64,000 nt of DNA, taken from Oceanitalea sp047302425 (lineage in GTDB: Bacteria; Actinomycetota; Actinomycetes; Actinomycetales; Actinomycetaceae). The stretch covers positions 682,001-746,000 of the forward strand of contig NZ_CP154855.1 of assembly GCF_047302425.1 (NCBI RefSeq), written 5' to 3'. The notes below the pieces were generated by a model, which saw only the letters and a list, made by a program, of their open reading frames with translations, was not told the origin of the DNA and did no database searches. Below are positions 31,804-40,014 of the stretch, one piece after another. Position numbers and translations under genes: made by a program. Within the stretch, counting starts at the first letter, position 1; each line of letters begins with the position of its first letter.

Positions 31804-32381
31804 GGACGGTCCGCGCACTGGCCGCCCTCGTCCTCGCCGCGCTCGCTCTCGCCGGCTGCGCGCCCGCGGAGGAGACGGCGCAGGACACGACCGGCGCCGG
31901 CTACCAGGCCGGGGACGGCTCCTGGACCACGTGGGAGGCCGACGAGCGCAGCGAGCCCGTCGAGCTCACCGGCACGACCTACGACGGCGAGGAGGTGGCG
32001 CTCGCGGACTGGCGCGGCGACGTCGTCGTCCTCAACTTCTGGTACGCCGCATGCCCGCCCTGCCGTGCCGAGGCCCCCGACCTCGCCGCCATCCACACCG
32101 ACTACGCCGACGACGGCGTGCGGCTGCTCGGGGTCAACCCGCGCGACGACGCCGCCACCGCCCAGGCCTTCGAGCGCAGCTTCGAGGTGCCCTACCCGAG
32201 CCTCCACGACGAGGCCGCCCGGGGCGTCGCCGCGCTGCAGGGCGTCGTGCCGCTCCAGGCCATGCCGACGACGGTCGTCCTCGACGCCGAGGGGCGGGTG
32301 GCCGGCCGCGTGCTCGGGCAGATCGACCCCGCCGTCGTGCGCGGCATGGTCGACGACGTCCTCGCCGAGGCGGCCCGATGA
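31800..32381 (+). CDS. TlpA/ResA-type thiol-disulfide oxidoreductase, lipoprotein
   Basis: A 193-residue extracytoplasmic thioredoxin. It has a lipoprotein signal (ALALAGCAP, lipidated Cys20), the TlpA-type AACPPCRAEAPDL active site with Cys85 and Cys88, and the cis-proline loop AMPTTVVLD. It would keep the haem-binding cysteines of apocytochrome c reduced, using electrons passed by CcdA, which is encoded next with a four-base overlap. Confidence 0.93.
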   Translation: MRTVRALAALVLAALALAGCAPAEETAQDTTGAGYQAGDGSWTTWEADERSEPVELTGTTYDGEEVALADWRGDVVVLNFWYAACPPCRAEAPDLAAIHTDYADDGVRLLGVNPRDDAATAQAFERSFEVPYPSLHDEAARGVAALQGVVPLQAMPTTVVLDAEGRVAGRVLGQIDPAVVRGMVDDVLAEAAR

Positions 32382-33175
32382 GCTGGGACGGGATCGCACA
32401 GACCTTCCAGACGACCGTCCTCAGCGGCTCCCTCCTCGCCGCCGTGCCCGTCGCGCTCCTCGCCGGCGCGATCTCCTTCGCCTCCCCCTGCGTCCTGCCC
32501 CTCATCCCCGGCTACGTCGGCTACCTCGGCGGGATGGCCGGCACGCTCGGCCAGACGCCGGGCGGCACGGGCCGGACGACGACGGCGACCCGCACCGGGC
32601 AGGGACGCCTGCTCCTCGGCGTGCTGCTCTTCGTCCTCGGCTTCAGCGCCGTCTTCGTCCTCCTCGGCGTCGTCTTCGGGGCCCTCGGCGTGGCCCTCGC
32701 GCCGTGGCTCGACGTCATCACCCGGGTCATGGGCGTCGTCGTCATCCTCATGGGCCTGGCCTTCATGGGCGCCGTGCCCTTCCTCCAGCGCGACCGCCGC
32801 CTCCACCTCAGCCCGCGCGCCGGGCTGTGGGGTGCGCCGCTGCTCGGCGTCGTCTTCGGCCTGGGCTGGGCGCCGTGCATCGGCCCGACCCTCTCGGCCG
32901 TCCTCCTCCTGTCCCTCGACGGCGGCGACCCCGCCCGCGGCGCGCTCCTCGCCGCGGCCTACTGCCTGGGCCTGGGCGTGCCCTTCGTCGTCATCGCGCT
33001 CCTCTACTCCCGCACCACCCGGGCGATGGGCTTCCTGCGGCGCCACCGCCTGACGATCATGCGGACCGGGGGAGCGCTGCTCGTCCTCGTCGGTCTCGCG
33101 CTCGTCACCGGGCTGTGGGGCCACTTCGCGAACTGGGTGCAGGGCCTGGTCGCCGGCTTCGTGACGGTGGTGTGA
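32378..33175 (+). CDS. ccdA: Cytochrome c biogenesis protein CcdA
   Basis: A 265-residue membrane protein with six predicted helices that carries reducing power across the membrane. The two redox cysteines are in SFASPCVLPLIPGYVGYL (helix 1) and LGWAPCIGPTL (helix 4), the internally repeated pattern of the family. A non-conserved Gly/Thr-rich loop lies near residues 58-72. It overlaps the genes on both sides by 1-4 bases. Confidence 0.95.
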   Translation: MSWDGIAQTFQTTVLSGSLLAAVPVALLAGAISFASPCVLPLIPGYVGYLGGMAGTLGQTPGGTGRTTTATRTGQGRLLLGVLLFVLGFSAVFVLLGVVFGALGVALAPWLDVITRVMGVVVILMGLAFMGAVPFLQRDRRLHLSPRAGLWGAPLLGVVFGLGWAPCIGPTLSAVLLLSLDGGDPARGALLAAAYCLGLGVPFVVIALLYSRTTRAMGFLRRHRLTIMRTGGALLVLVGLALVTGLWGHFANWVQGLVAGFVTVV

Positions 33176-34764
33176 TGAGCTACCGCCCCGAGGGTCTGCG
33201 GACCATGGACGACGCCGACGACGCACCGCCACCGTCCCCGGCGCCCACCGGCATCGGCCTGCGCGGCTGGCTGCGCTGGGCCTGGCGCCAGCTCACCTCG
33301 ATGCGGGTGGCGCTGCTCCTCCTCATGCTGCTCGCCATCGCGGCGCTGCCCGGCGGCTTCTTCCCCCAGCGCCCGCAGGACCCGGCCGCCGTCGCCGCCT
33401 ACTACGCCGACCACCCGACGGCCGCGGAGTGGCTCGAGCGGCTCGGCCTCTTCGACGTCTACGGCGCGCCCTGGTTCGCCGCGATCTACCTCCTCCTGTT
33501 CGTCTCCCTCATCGGCTGCATCCTGCCCCGCACCCGCACCCACCTGCGGGCGCTGCGGGCCGCACCCTCGCGGGTGCCGCGGCGCCTGGGCCGCTTCCCG
33601 GTCCACGCGACGCACACGACGACCGCCTCCGCCCAGGAGGTCACCCGCGCGGTGCGCGGCGCCCTCGGCCGTCGCTTCCGGGTCGCCGAGACACCCGAGG
33701 GCATCAGCGCCGAGCGCGGCTACCTCCGGGAGACCGGGAACATCGTCTTCCACCTCTCCCTCGTCGGGGTGCTCGTCGCCCTGGGCGCCGGGCAGATGCT
33801 CAGCTACCGCGGGCAGGCCGTCGTCGTCGAGGGGCGCTCCTTCGCCAACGCCGTCGTCGACTACGACTCCTTCACCCCCGGCTCCCTCGTCGACACCGAC
33901 GACCTCGAGCCCTTCACCGTCACCCTCGACGAGATGTCCTCGGAGTTCACCGTGGACGCCCAGGCCCGCGACTTCGCCGCCGACGTCACCGTCACCCAGC
34001 CGGACGGCGAGACCCGGACCGACACGATCCGGGTCAACTACCCGATCACCGCCGCCGGCGCGAACGTCTACCTCGCCGGCAACGGCTTCGCCCCCCACCT
34101 CACCGTGCGCGACGCCGAGGGGGAGGTCGCCTTCTCCCAGCCGGTGCCCTTCCTGCCGGAGGACGACTTCTACACCTCCCGCGGCGTCGTCAAGGTCCCC
34201 GACGTCTCCCCGGGCCTGGAGCAGCTCGGCCTCACCGGCTACCTGCTGCCCAGCGCCGTCGTCGACGAGGAGGGTGCCCGCTCGGTGCACCCGCAGCCCC
34301 ACGCCCCGCTCCTCGTCCTCGAGGTCTACACCGGTGACCTCGGCCTGGACGACGGCGTCCCGCAGAACGTCTACGAGCTCGACACCGAGGGCATGACCCC
34401 GGTCATGGTCGGCGAGGAGCCGGCGACGGTCCTCGTCGAGCCCGGCCAGGAGGTCGAGCTGCCCGACGGCCTGGGCACCATCGCCTTCGAGTCCCTGCCG
34501 CGCTTCGCCGCCCTCGACCTGCGCTACGACCCCTCGCTCACCGTCCTCCTCGTCTCCGCGCTGCTCGCCATGGCGGGGCTGTCCGCGTCGCTCTTCGCGC
34601 CGCGGCGCCGTCTGTGGGTGAAGATCGGGGAGGACGACGACGGACGTACAGTTGTCGAGGCGGCCGCGCTGGCCCGTGGCGACGACCCCGGCCTCGAGCC
34701 CGAGCTCGAGCGCGTCATGACCGCAGTCCGGGCCGCTGCGCCCACGTCTCAGGAGGACACGTGA
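33175..34764 (+). CDS. resB: Cytochrome c biogenesis protein ResB (Ccs1)
   Basis: A 529-residue System II haem-attachment subunit. Helices lie at about residues 44-62, 100-118 and 193-212, then a large extracytoplasmic domain (about 215-455) and a last helix near 463-482. The TSMRVALLLLMLLAIAALPG helix with the FFPQRPQ that follows is a ResB landmark. With CcsB it brings haem to apocytochrome c. ATG overlaps the ccdA stop; the stop overlaps ccsB. Confidence 0.94.
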   Translation: MSYRPEGLRTMDDADDAPPPSPAPTGIGLRGWLRWAWRQLTSMRVALLLLMLLAIAALPGGFFPQRPQDPAAVAAYYADHPTAAEWLERLGLFDVYGAPWFAAIYLLLFVSLIGCILPRTRTHLRALRAAPSRVPRRLGRFPVHATHTTTASAQEVTRAVRGALGRRFRVAETPEGISAERGYLRETGNIVFHLSLVGVLVALGAGQMLSYRGQAVVVEGRSFANAVVDYDSFTPGSLVDTDDLEPFTVTLDEMSSEFTVDAQARDFAADVTVTQPDGETRTDTIRVNYPITAAGANVYLAGNGFAPHLTVRDAEGEVAFSQPVPFLPEDDFYTSRGVVKVPDVSPGLEQLGLTGYLLPSAVVDEEGARSVHPQPHAPLLVLEVYTGDLGLDDGVPQNVYELDTEGMTPVMVGEEPATVLVEPGQEVELPDGLGTIAFESLPRFAALDLRYDPSLTVLLVSALLAMAGLSASLFAPRRRLWVKIGEDDDGRTVVEAAALARGDDPGLEPELERVMTAVRAAAPTSQEDT

Positions 34765-35717
34765 ACGACCTCGGCCAGCTGAGCCTGCTGGCGATCTACG
34801 GTGCGATGGCCGCCTACGGCGTCGCGATGGTCGCCTTCGGCATCGACCTGTCCGCCCTGCGCGACGGCGGCCCCGCCGACCGCCCCCGCCGGGCGGTGCG
34901 GGTGGCGATGACGACGACCTACGCCGGCCTGGCCCTGCACGTCGTCGGCGTCGTCACCCGGGGCATCGCCGCCGGCCGCGTGCCGTGGGCGAACATGTAC
35001 GAGTTCTCGATCGTCTTCACGCTCGTCGCGGTGGCGACCTTCGTCCTCGTCCAGCGCTGGCGCGACCTGCGCTACCTCGGTGCGCTCGTCATCACCCCGG
35101 TGCTCCTCGCGCTCGGCCTGGCCGTCTCCGTCCTCTACATCGAGGCCGACGGCGTCCGCCCGGCGCTCGACCACTACTGGCTCGTCATCCACGTCTCCGT
35201 CGCGACGGCGGCGATCGGCGTCTTCTCCGTGGGCGCCGCGATCTCGGTGGTCCAGCTCGTCAAGGCCCGCGGGGAGAGCACCCGGGCCGTCGCCGAGCGT
35301 GAGCCGGCCGTCGCCCTCGCCGGTGGCTCGGGCGCCCCGGCCGCCGACGCCGCGGCGCCCACGGAGCGCGCCCGTGGCTTCTGGGGCCGGCTGTCCGACG
35401 TGCTGCCCGGTGCGGCTGAGCTCGAGCGACTGGCCTACCGGCTCAACGCCGTCGGCTTCCTCTTGTGGACCTTCACGCTCATCGCGGGCGCCATCTGGGC
35501 CGAGCACGCCTGGGGCCGCCCGTGGAACTGGGACCCCAAGGAGGTCGGCACCTTCGTCGTGTGGGTCGTCTACGCCGCCTACCTCCACGCCCGCGCAACG
35601 CGCGGCTGGGACGGGCGCAAGGCCGCCTACCTGGGCCTGTCCGGCTTCGGGCTGCTGCTCGTCAACTACTACGTCGTCAACCTCTTCGCCGACACCGTCC
35701 ACGGCTACGCCTTCTAG
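34761..35717 (+). CDS. ccsB: Cytochrome c biogenesis protein CcsB (CcsA-type haem handling protein)
   Basis: A 318-residue multi-spanning partner of ResB. The tryptophan-rich haem-binding segment is WGRPWNWDPKEVGTF near residue 253; a conserved histidine lies in LVIHVSVATAAIG and another in LHARATRGW. A loop of about 45 residues rich in Ala/Gly (about 170-215) is an insertion common in actinobacteria. GTG start with a good AGGAGG ribosome site, overlapping the resB stop by four bases. It ends the operon; a large palindrome follows. Confidence 0.95.
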   Translation: MNDLGQLSLLAIYGAMAAYGVAMVAFGIDLSALRDGGPADRPRRAVRVAMTTTYAGLALHVVGVVTRGIAAGRVPWANMYEFSIVFTLVAVATFVLVQRWRDLRYLGALVITPVLLALGLAVSVLYIEADGVRPALDHYWLVIHVSVATAAIGVFSVGAAISVVQLVKARGESTRAVAEREPAVALAGGSGAPAADAAAPTERARGFWGRLSDVLPGAAELERLAYRLNAVGFLLWTFTLIAGAIWAEHAWGRPWNWDPKEVGTFVVWVVYAAYLHARATRGWDGRKAAYLGLSGFGLLLVNYYVVNLFADTVHGYAF

Positions 35718-35727
35718 CGGTCCCACG

Positions 35728-35771
35728 ACGCCGAGAGCCGGATTCTCCACGGAGAATCCGGCTCTCGGCGT
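35728..35771. repeat. Perfect 21-bp inverted repeat, dispersed palindrome family
   Basis: Arms at 35728-35748 and 35751-35771 separated by two bases; the inner half-site is GGAGAATCCGGCTCTCGGCG. It is the most perfect copy of the family also seen at 6461-6475 and 30327-30411. It lies 11 bases after the ccsB stop and 20 bases before the end of the converging PLDc_N gene, so it may serve as a two-way terminator. Confidence 0.88.
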
Positions 35772-35791
35772 ATGAAGAGGGGGAGGGGCGC

Positions 35792-36169
35792 TCAGCGGCG
35801 GGGACCGGGCTCGCCGTCGTCGGTGCTCTCGTCGTCGGCGGGCTCGTCGGCGGGCGGCTCCGCGGGACGCGGCCGGTTGAGGCCGGCGAGGAACTCGGGG
35901 TCGTCGTCCGGGGCGAGCGGGCGCGGCGCGGGCCGGCGCGTCGTCGGGCGCGAGGGGTGGGCGCCACCGACCCGGCCCGCGGCCTGCCGGCTCGCCCGGC
36001 TGACGACGAGCCACGCGAGGGCACCGATGCCCGGGAAGACGACGATGAGGACGACCCAGACCGCCTTGGGCAGGCCCACGGGCAGGTCGGTGTCCTCGGA
36101 ACGGACGCAGTCGACGAGGGCGTAGACGACCAGGCCGATGAGGAGGATGAAGGGCAGGTATCTCAGCAT
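35792..36169 (-). CDS. PLD nuclease N-terminal domain membrane protein
   Basis: A 125-residue protein with two membrane helices (LPFILLIGLVVYALVDCV and AVWVVLIVVFPGIGALAWLVV) and a proline-rich acidic tail. The pair of helices is the PLDc_N domain, also found alone in many small actinobacterial proteins of unknown function. The ATG has GGAGGGG just upstream, and a TAGGCT hexamer nine bases from the start suggests a very short leader. Confidence 0.8.
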   Translation of the reverse strand: MLRYLPFILLIGLVVYALVDCVRSEDTDLPVGLPKAVWVVLIVVFPGIGALAWLVVSRASRQAAGRVGGAHPSRPTTRRPAPRPLAPDDDPEFLAGLNRPRPAEPPADEPADDESTDDGEPGPRR

Positions 36170-36224
36170 GTCCCCTCCAGCCTATGCCGAGTGGCAGCGG
36201 GCCGGGGGCGCGCGGGCGGCGACG

Positions 36225-36230
36225 TACCCT
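36225..36230 (+). promoter_or_regulatory. -10 element of the DUF4229 gene, leaderless type
   Basis: TACCCT is six bases before the GTG at 36237. Confidence 0.55.
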
Positions 36231-36236
36231 GGGTGG

Positions 36237-36512
36237 GTGCCCATCCTGCGTTACACGCTCCTGCGCCTCGCGCTCATCGCCGGGGCCTTCGCGCTCCTGT
36301 GGCTGCTCGGCCTGCGCGGCTGGCTCGTCGCCGTCGTCGCGGTGGTCGTCGGGGCGCTGCTGTCCTACCTGCTGCTGCCCCGCCAGGCCGACGCCGCGGC
36401 GGCCGTCATCGCCCAGCGCCGCCGGCGCCGGGCGGAGTCGCTCGACGAGGCCATCGCCCAGGACGCCGCCGAGGAGGACGCGATCATCGACGGCGAGGAC
36501 CTCCGGGACTGA
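36237..36512 (+). CDS. DUF4229 membrane protein
   Basis: A 91-residue protein with two membrane helices (about residues 6-24 and 28-47) and a charged C-terminal helix (QRRRRRAESLDEAIAQDAAEEDAI). It matches the actinobacterial DUF4229 family, which commonly lies next to menA; no function is known. Its stop codon directly abuts the end of the converging menA gene. Confidence 0.82.
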   Translation: MPILRYTLLRLALIAGAFALLWLLGLRGWLVAVVAVVVGALLSYLLLPRQADAAAAVIAQRRRRRAESLDEAIAQDAAEEDAIIDGEDLRD

Positions 36513-37382
36513 TCAGAGCAGCAGGCCCAGCCCGAGCAGGACCCCGTAGCCCAGCTCGAGCAGCCCCGTGTCGCGCAGCACGACGATGAGCTCGCGCCCC
36601 GTCGCCCCGCCCAGGACGATCCGGGCGAGCCGCACGACCACCGGTGCGAGCAGCAGCGTGAGCAGCGCCCAGGGGTGCGCCGGCGCCAGGGCGACGGCGA
36701 GGACGAGCGGCACGGTGACCATCGCGACGTAGCCGAGGCGCGCGCGCCGGTCACCCAGCCGGACCGCCAGGGTGCGCTTGCCCGCCACGGTGTCGGTGGG
36801 GATGTCGCGGACGTTGTTGACCATGAGCAGCGCACAGGCGATGAGGCCGATGCCGACCGCGCCGGCCAGCGCCGCCCACGACAGGCTCAGCGCCTGCGTG
36901 TACGTCGTGCCGAGGGTCGCGACGAGCCCGAAGAAGACGAAGACGCCCACCTCGCCGAGCCCGCTGTAGCCGTAGGGCCGCCGCCCGCCGGTGTAGTACC
37001 AGGCGGCGACGACGGACAGCGCACCGACCGCGACGAGCCACCACGTGCCCGCCAGCGCGCACAGCACCAGGCCGAGGACGGCCGCGACGCCGAAGGAGGC
37101 GAAGGCCGCGAGGCGGACCGTGCCCGGGCTCGCGGCTCCCGAGCCGGTGAGGCGCGGCGGGCCGGTGCGGACGTCGTCGGTGCCGCGCACGCCGTCGGAG
37201 TAGTCGTTGGCGTAGTTGACGCCCACCTGCAGCGCGAGGGCCACGCCCCCGGCGAGCAGCGCGCGCGGGACCGAGCCCGAGCCGAGGTCGTAGGCGGCGC
37301 CGGTGCCGACGAGGACGGGTGCGGCGGCGGCGGGCAGGGTGCGGATCCGCGCACCCTCGACCCAGTCGGCGAACGTGGCCAT
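36513..37382 (-). CDS. menA: 1,4-dihydroxy-2-naphthoate polyprenyltransferase
   Basis: Attaches the polyprenyl chain to dihydroxynaphthoate in the membrane, giving demethylmenaquinone. The 289-residue protein has about eight helices and both aspartate-rich motifs: NYANDYSDGVRGTDD near residue 56 and NNVRDIPTDTVAGKRTLAVRLG near residue 188. It lies 39 bases downstream of menE on the same strand and is probably co-transcribed with it. Confidence 0.96.
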   Translation of the reverse strand: MATFADWVEGARIRTLPAAAAPVLVGTGAAYDLGSGSVPRALLAGGVALALQVGVNYANDYSDGVRGTDDVRTGPPRLTGSGAASPGTVRLAAFASFGVAAVLGLVLCALAGTWWLVAVGALSVVAAWYYTGGRRPYGYSGLGEVGVFVFFGLVATLGTTYTQALSLSWAALAGAVGIGLIACALLMVNNVRDIPTDTVAGKRTLAVRLGDRRARLGYVAMVTVPLVLAVALAPAHPWALLTLLLAPVVVRLARIVLGGATGRELIVVLRDTGLLELGYGVLLGLGLLL

Positions 37383-37421
37383 GGGGCTCCTTGCTGGGGG
37401 ACGGCGTCCAGCGTAACGGCC

Positions 37422-38618
37422 TCAGGGCAGGCGCTCGGCCCGGGGGTCGGCGCCGGAGAGGAGCTCGGTGGCCAGGCGCGCGGCGGTGAGCCGGTCGACC
37501 TTGCCCGGCCCGCGCAGCGGCAGCTCGGGCAGCCGCACGAGCGCGCGCGGGGCGTGGTGGCGCCCCAGCCGGGCCGCGACGTGCTCGCGCACCCGCGCCA
37601 GGTCGGGGACGTCGTCCCCGGCGACCACCGCCGTGACGAGCGCGCCCCAGTGGTCGTCCGGCACGCCGACGACGACGACCTCACCGGCGCCGGGCAGCTC
37701 ACCCAGCGCCTGCTCGACGGCGGCGGGGGAGACGTTGAGGCCGCCGGTGACGACGACGTCGTCCAGCCGGCCCAGGACGGTGAGGGTGCCACCGTCCAGG
37801 ACGCCGCGGTCGCTGGTGCGCAGCCAGCGGCGCCCGTCGCGCTCCCGGAAGGTCGCGCGGTCGGCGGCGGGGTCGTCGAGGTAGCCGCGGGCGAGGACCG
37901 GGCCGCTGAGCCACACGCGCTCCTCGGCGTCGACCTCGACGTCGACGCCGTCGAGCGGGACGCCGTCGTAGACGCAGCCCCCGCCGGTCTCCGTCATCCC
38001 GTAGGTGGTGACGACGGGCACCCCGGCCTCCCGGGCGGCGTCGAGGAGGGCTGCGGCGGTGCGGGCCCCGCCGACGAGGACGGCGGCGAGCCCCCGCAGG
38101 GCGGCGACGGCGTCGGCGTCGTCCATGACGCGGGCCAGCTGGGTGGGGACGAGGGAGAGGTAGCCGGGGACGTCGGGCCGCAGCCGGCGCACCGCGGCGG
38201 CGAGCCCGGCGGCGCGGAAGCCGGCGGAGGTGTCGAGGACGACCGGCTCGGTGCCGGCGACGACGGAGCGGACGAGCACCTGCAGCCCGGCGACGTGGTG
38301 GACCGGCAGGCAGGCGACCCACTGGCCGGGGCCGGCGAGGCGGGCGTAGGTGGCGCGCGCCGAGGCGACGAGACCCGCGCCGTCGAGCGCGACGAGGTGG
38401 CCGGTGCCCGACGTCGAGCCCGACGTGGCGACGACGGCGGCGACGCCCCCGGGGACCGCGGGGACCGTGACGTCGCGCACGTCCGGGTCGGCGACCCGCA
38501 GCGGCGCGGAGCCCTCCAGCGCCCGCGGGAGCGCCGCGAGGACGCCCGAGACGGCGGACGCGCCGGTGCCGCCGGGCAGCGTGACCACGCGGTGACCGCC
38601 TCGTGACTGGGACCTCAT
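37422..38618 (-). CDS. menE: o-Succinylbenzoate-CoA ligase
   Basis: Activates o-succinylbenzoate with ATP and CoA. A 398-residue adenylate-forming enzyme, shorter than many ANL enzymes but normal for actinobacterial MenE. Motifs: SGSTSGTG (P-loop) near residue 65, TYGMTETGGGCVYDG near residue 204, the aspartate in RTSDRGVL, and the catalytic lysine in GPGKVDRL close to the C-terminus. A TAGCCT hexamer six bases before the ATG indicates a leaderless mRNA. Confidence 0.94.
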   Translation of the reverse strand: MRSQSRGGHRVVTLPGGTGASAVSGVLAALPRALEGSAPLRVADPDVRDVTVPAVPGGVAAVVATSGSTSGTGHLVALDGAGLVASARATYARLAGPGQWVACLPVHHVAGLQVLVRSVVAGTEPVVLDTSAGFRAAGLAAAVRRLRPDVPGYLSLVPTQLARVMDDADAVAALRGLAAVLVGGARTAAALLDAAREAGVPVVTTYGMTETGGGCVYDGVPLDGVDVEVDAEERVWLSGPVLARGYLDDPAADRATFRERDGRRWLRTSDRGVLDGGTLTVLGRLDDVVVTGGLNVSPAAVEQALGELPGAGEVVVVGVPDDHWGALVTAVVAGDDVPDLARVREHVAARLGRHHAPRALVRLPELPLRGPGKVDRLTAARLATELLSGADPRAERLP

Positions 38619-38624
38619 GCCGTC

Positions 38625-38630
38625 AGGCTA
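38625..38630 (-). promoter_or_regulatory. -10 element of menE, leaderless type
   Basis: Minus strand TAGCCT, six bases before the ATG at 38618. A plus-strand TACCGT at 38646-38651 is the likely -10 of the divergent DUF3048 gene. Confidence 0.6.
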
Positions 38631-38681
38631 TGACCTGGGCGCAGGTACCGTGTGCCCCGGACACCACCCGGGGAGGACGAC

Positions 38682-39722
38682 ATGGCAGGACGAAGCCGCC
38701 GCTTCGCCGCGCTCGCGATCACGGCGCTCGCGCTCACGGCCTGCAGCGCCACGGCGCCGCCGGAGGCGCCGCCCGCCGCGACGCCCGCGCCCACGCCGTC
38801 GCCCACGCCCACCCCGGAGCCCGTGCCCACGTGGCCCCTCACCGGTCTGCCGGCCGCCGACGCACCCGAGCTCGTCGCCGTCGCCGTCAAGATCGAGAAC
38901 ACCGCGATGGCCCGCCCCCAGACGGGGCTGGAGGACGCCGACGTCGTGTGGGAGGAGATGGTCGAGGGCGGGATCACCCGCTTCAACGCCGTCTACCACT
39001 CCCAGCAGCCGGAGATCGTCGGCCCCATCCGGTCCGTGCGGCCCATGGACGCCGGCATCGTCGCCCCGCTCGGCGGCCCGCAGGTCATCTCGGGCGGGCA
39101 GTGGCTCTTCCTCGACCAGGTCGCCGAGGCCGGCGTCCAGCTCATCTCCTTCGACAACGGCGACGACGGCTTCTACCGCAGCGCCGACCGGCGCGCCCCG
39201 CACAACGTCTACGGCTACCTCGCCGAGCTCCGGGCGCAGGCCGAGGCGACCGAGCCGCCGGAGGAGCAGTTCGCCTTCGCAGCGGACGCCGCCGAGGCGA
39301 CCGCCGCCGTCGAGGGCGAGCCCGCGAGCGCGCTGCGCCTCACCTTCCCGCAGTCGTGGCCCGGGTGGACCTGGGACGCCGCCGCGGGCCGGTGGCTGCG
39401 CGACGAGGCGGGCACCCCGGCCACCGCGGTGACGGGCGAGGTGCTGGGCGCGGAGAACGTCGTCGTCATGCGCGTCGACGTCGTCGCCTCCGCGGGCCGC
39501 GACCAGCGCGGTGACGCCGTCCCGGAGACGGTGATGACGGGCACCGGGGAGGCGCTCGTCGCCTCCGGCGGCCGCACGCTCGTGGCCCGGTGGTCCAAGC
39601 CCGCCGTCGACGCCCCGGTGGAGCTGACGACGGCGGACGGCAACACCGTCACGCTCACCCCGGGCACGACGTGGGTGGAGCTGGTCCCGACCGACCGCGG
39701 AGCCGTCGACATCGAGCGCTGA
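38682..39722 (+). CDS. DUF3048 domain lipoprotein
   Basis: A 346-residue exported protein with a lipoprotein signal (ALTACSA, lipidated Cys near residue 21), a Pro/Thr-rich linker and the DUF3048 domain: VAVKIENTAMARPQTGLEDADVVWEEMVEGGITRF, then GPIRSVRPMD and RRAPHNVYGY. The domain is typical of YerB-like lipoproteins of Gram-positive bacteria, whose function is not settled. GGGAGGA lies before the ATG. It is divergent from menE. Confidence 0.88.
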   Translation: MAGRSRRFAALAITALALTACSATAPPEAPPAATPAPTPSPTPTPEPVPTWPLTGLPAADAPELVAVAVKIENTAMARPQTGLEDADVVWEEMVEGGITRFNAVYHSQQPEIVGPIRSVRPMDAGIVAPLGGPQVISGGQWLFLDQVAEAGVQLISFDNGDDGFYRSADRRAPHNVYGYLAELRAQAEATEPPEEQFAFAADAAEATAAVEGEPASALRLTFPQSWPGWTWDAAAGRWLRDEAGTPATAVTGEVLGAENVVVMRVDVVASAGRDQRGDAVPETVMTGTGEALVASGGRTLVARWSKPAVDAPVELTTADGNTVTLTPGTTWVELVPTDRGAVDIER

Positions 39723-40014
39723 GGTCGTGCGAAAGGGGGAGCCCGGCGTCATGCCCGGGCAGGATGAGCAGGCGCCGGAATAGGTGCTGGTGGCCGATGC
39801 CCCGAGCCGCCGCCGGGCGGCATGCTGGTAACCGTGACCGCGCTCCACGAGCTTCTTCCGACGTCGTAGGGGGTGTGGCAGGCACGGTAACGGGGGGCGT
39901 GCCCGCTTCACGCAGGAGTGGAGGCCTGCGCGACGCGGCACGTACAAGGCTGTACCCGCAGCGGCTGTCAGGGATGGAGGGCCCGGGCGCTGCGGGTACA
40001 GCCGCTTTTTGTGC
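39723..40014. other. 292-bp intergenic region with several inverted repeats, possible structured RNA
   Basis: No convincing gene was found between the DUF3048 stop and the menB stop. The region holds a hairpin at 39741-39760 (GCCCGG, 8-nt loop, CCGGGC), a GC-rich hairpin around 39810-39825, a TAGGGG hexamer near 39867 that could be a -10 element, and the strong terminator at 39948-40010. A short plus-strand RNA of about 130-140 nt from 39875 to 40010 is possible. I saw none of the landmark motifs of RNase P RNA, tmRNA or SRP RNA. Confidence 0.4.
39948..40010 (+). terminator. Long-stem intrinsic terminator with U run
   Basis: A perfect 16-bp stem (39948-39963 with 39988-40003, beginning GGCTGTACCCGCAGCG), a 24-nt loop, then GC and five T. 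It is the only terminator in the window with a clear U run. It lies 225 bases after the nearest upstream stop codon, so it may end a separate small RNA; on the other strand it can also end menB. Confidence 0.85.

Noticed and set aside
39723..40014. RNase P RNA, tmRNA or SRP RNA gene
   Set aside because: None of the landmark conserved sequences of these RNAs was found on either strand, and the region is too short for the first two.
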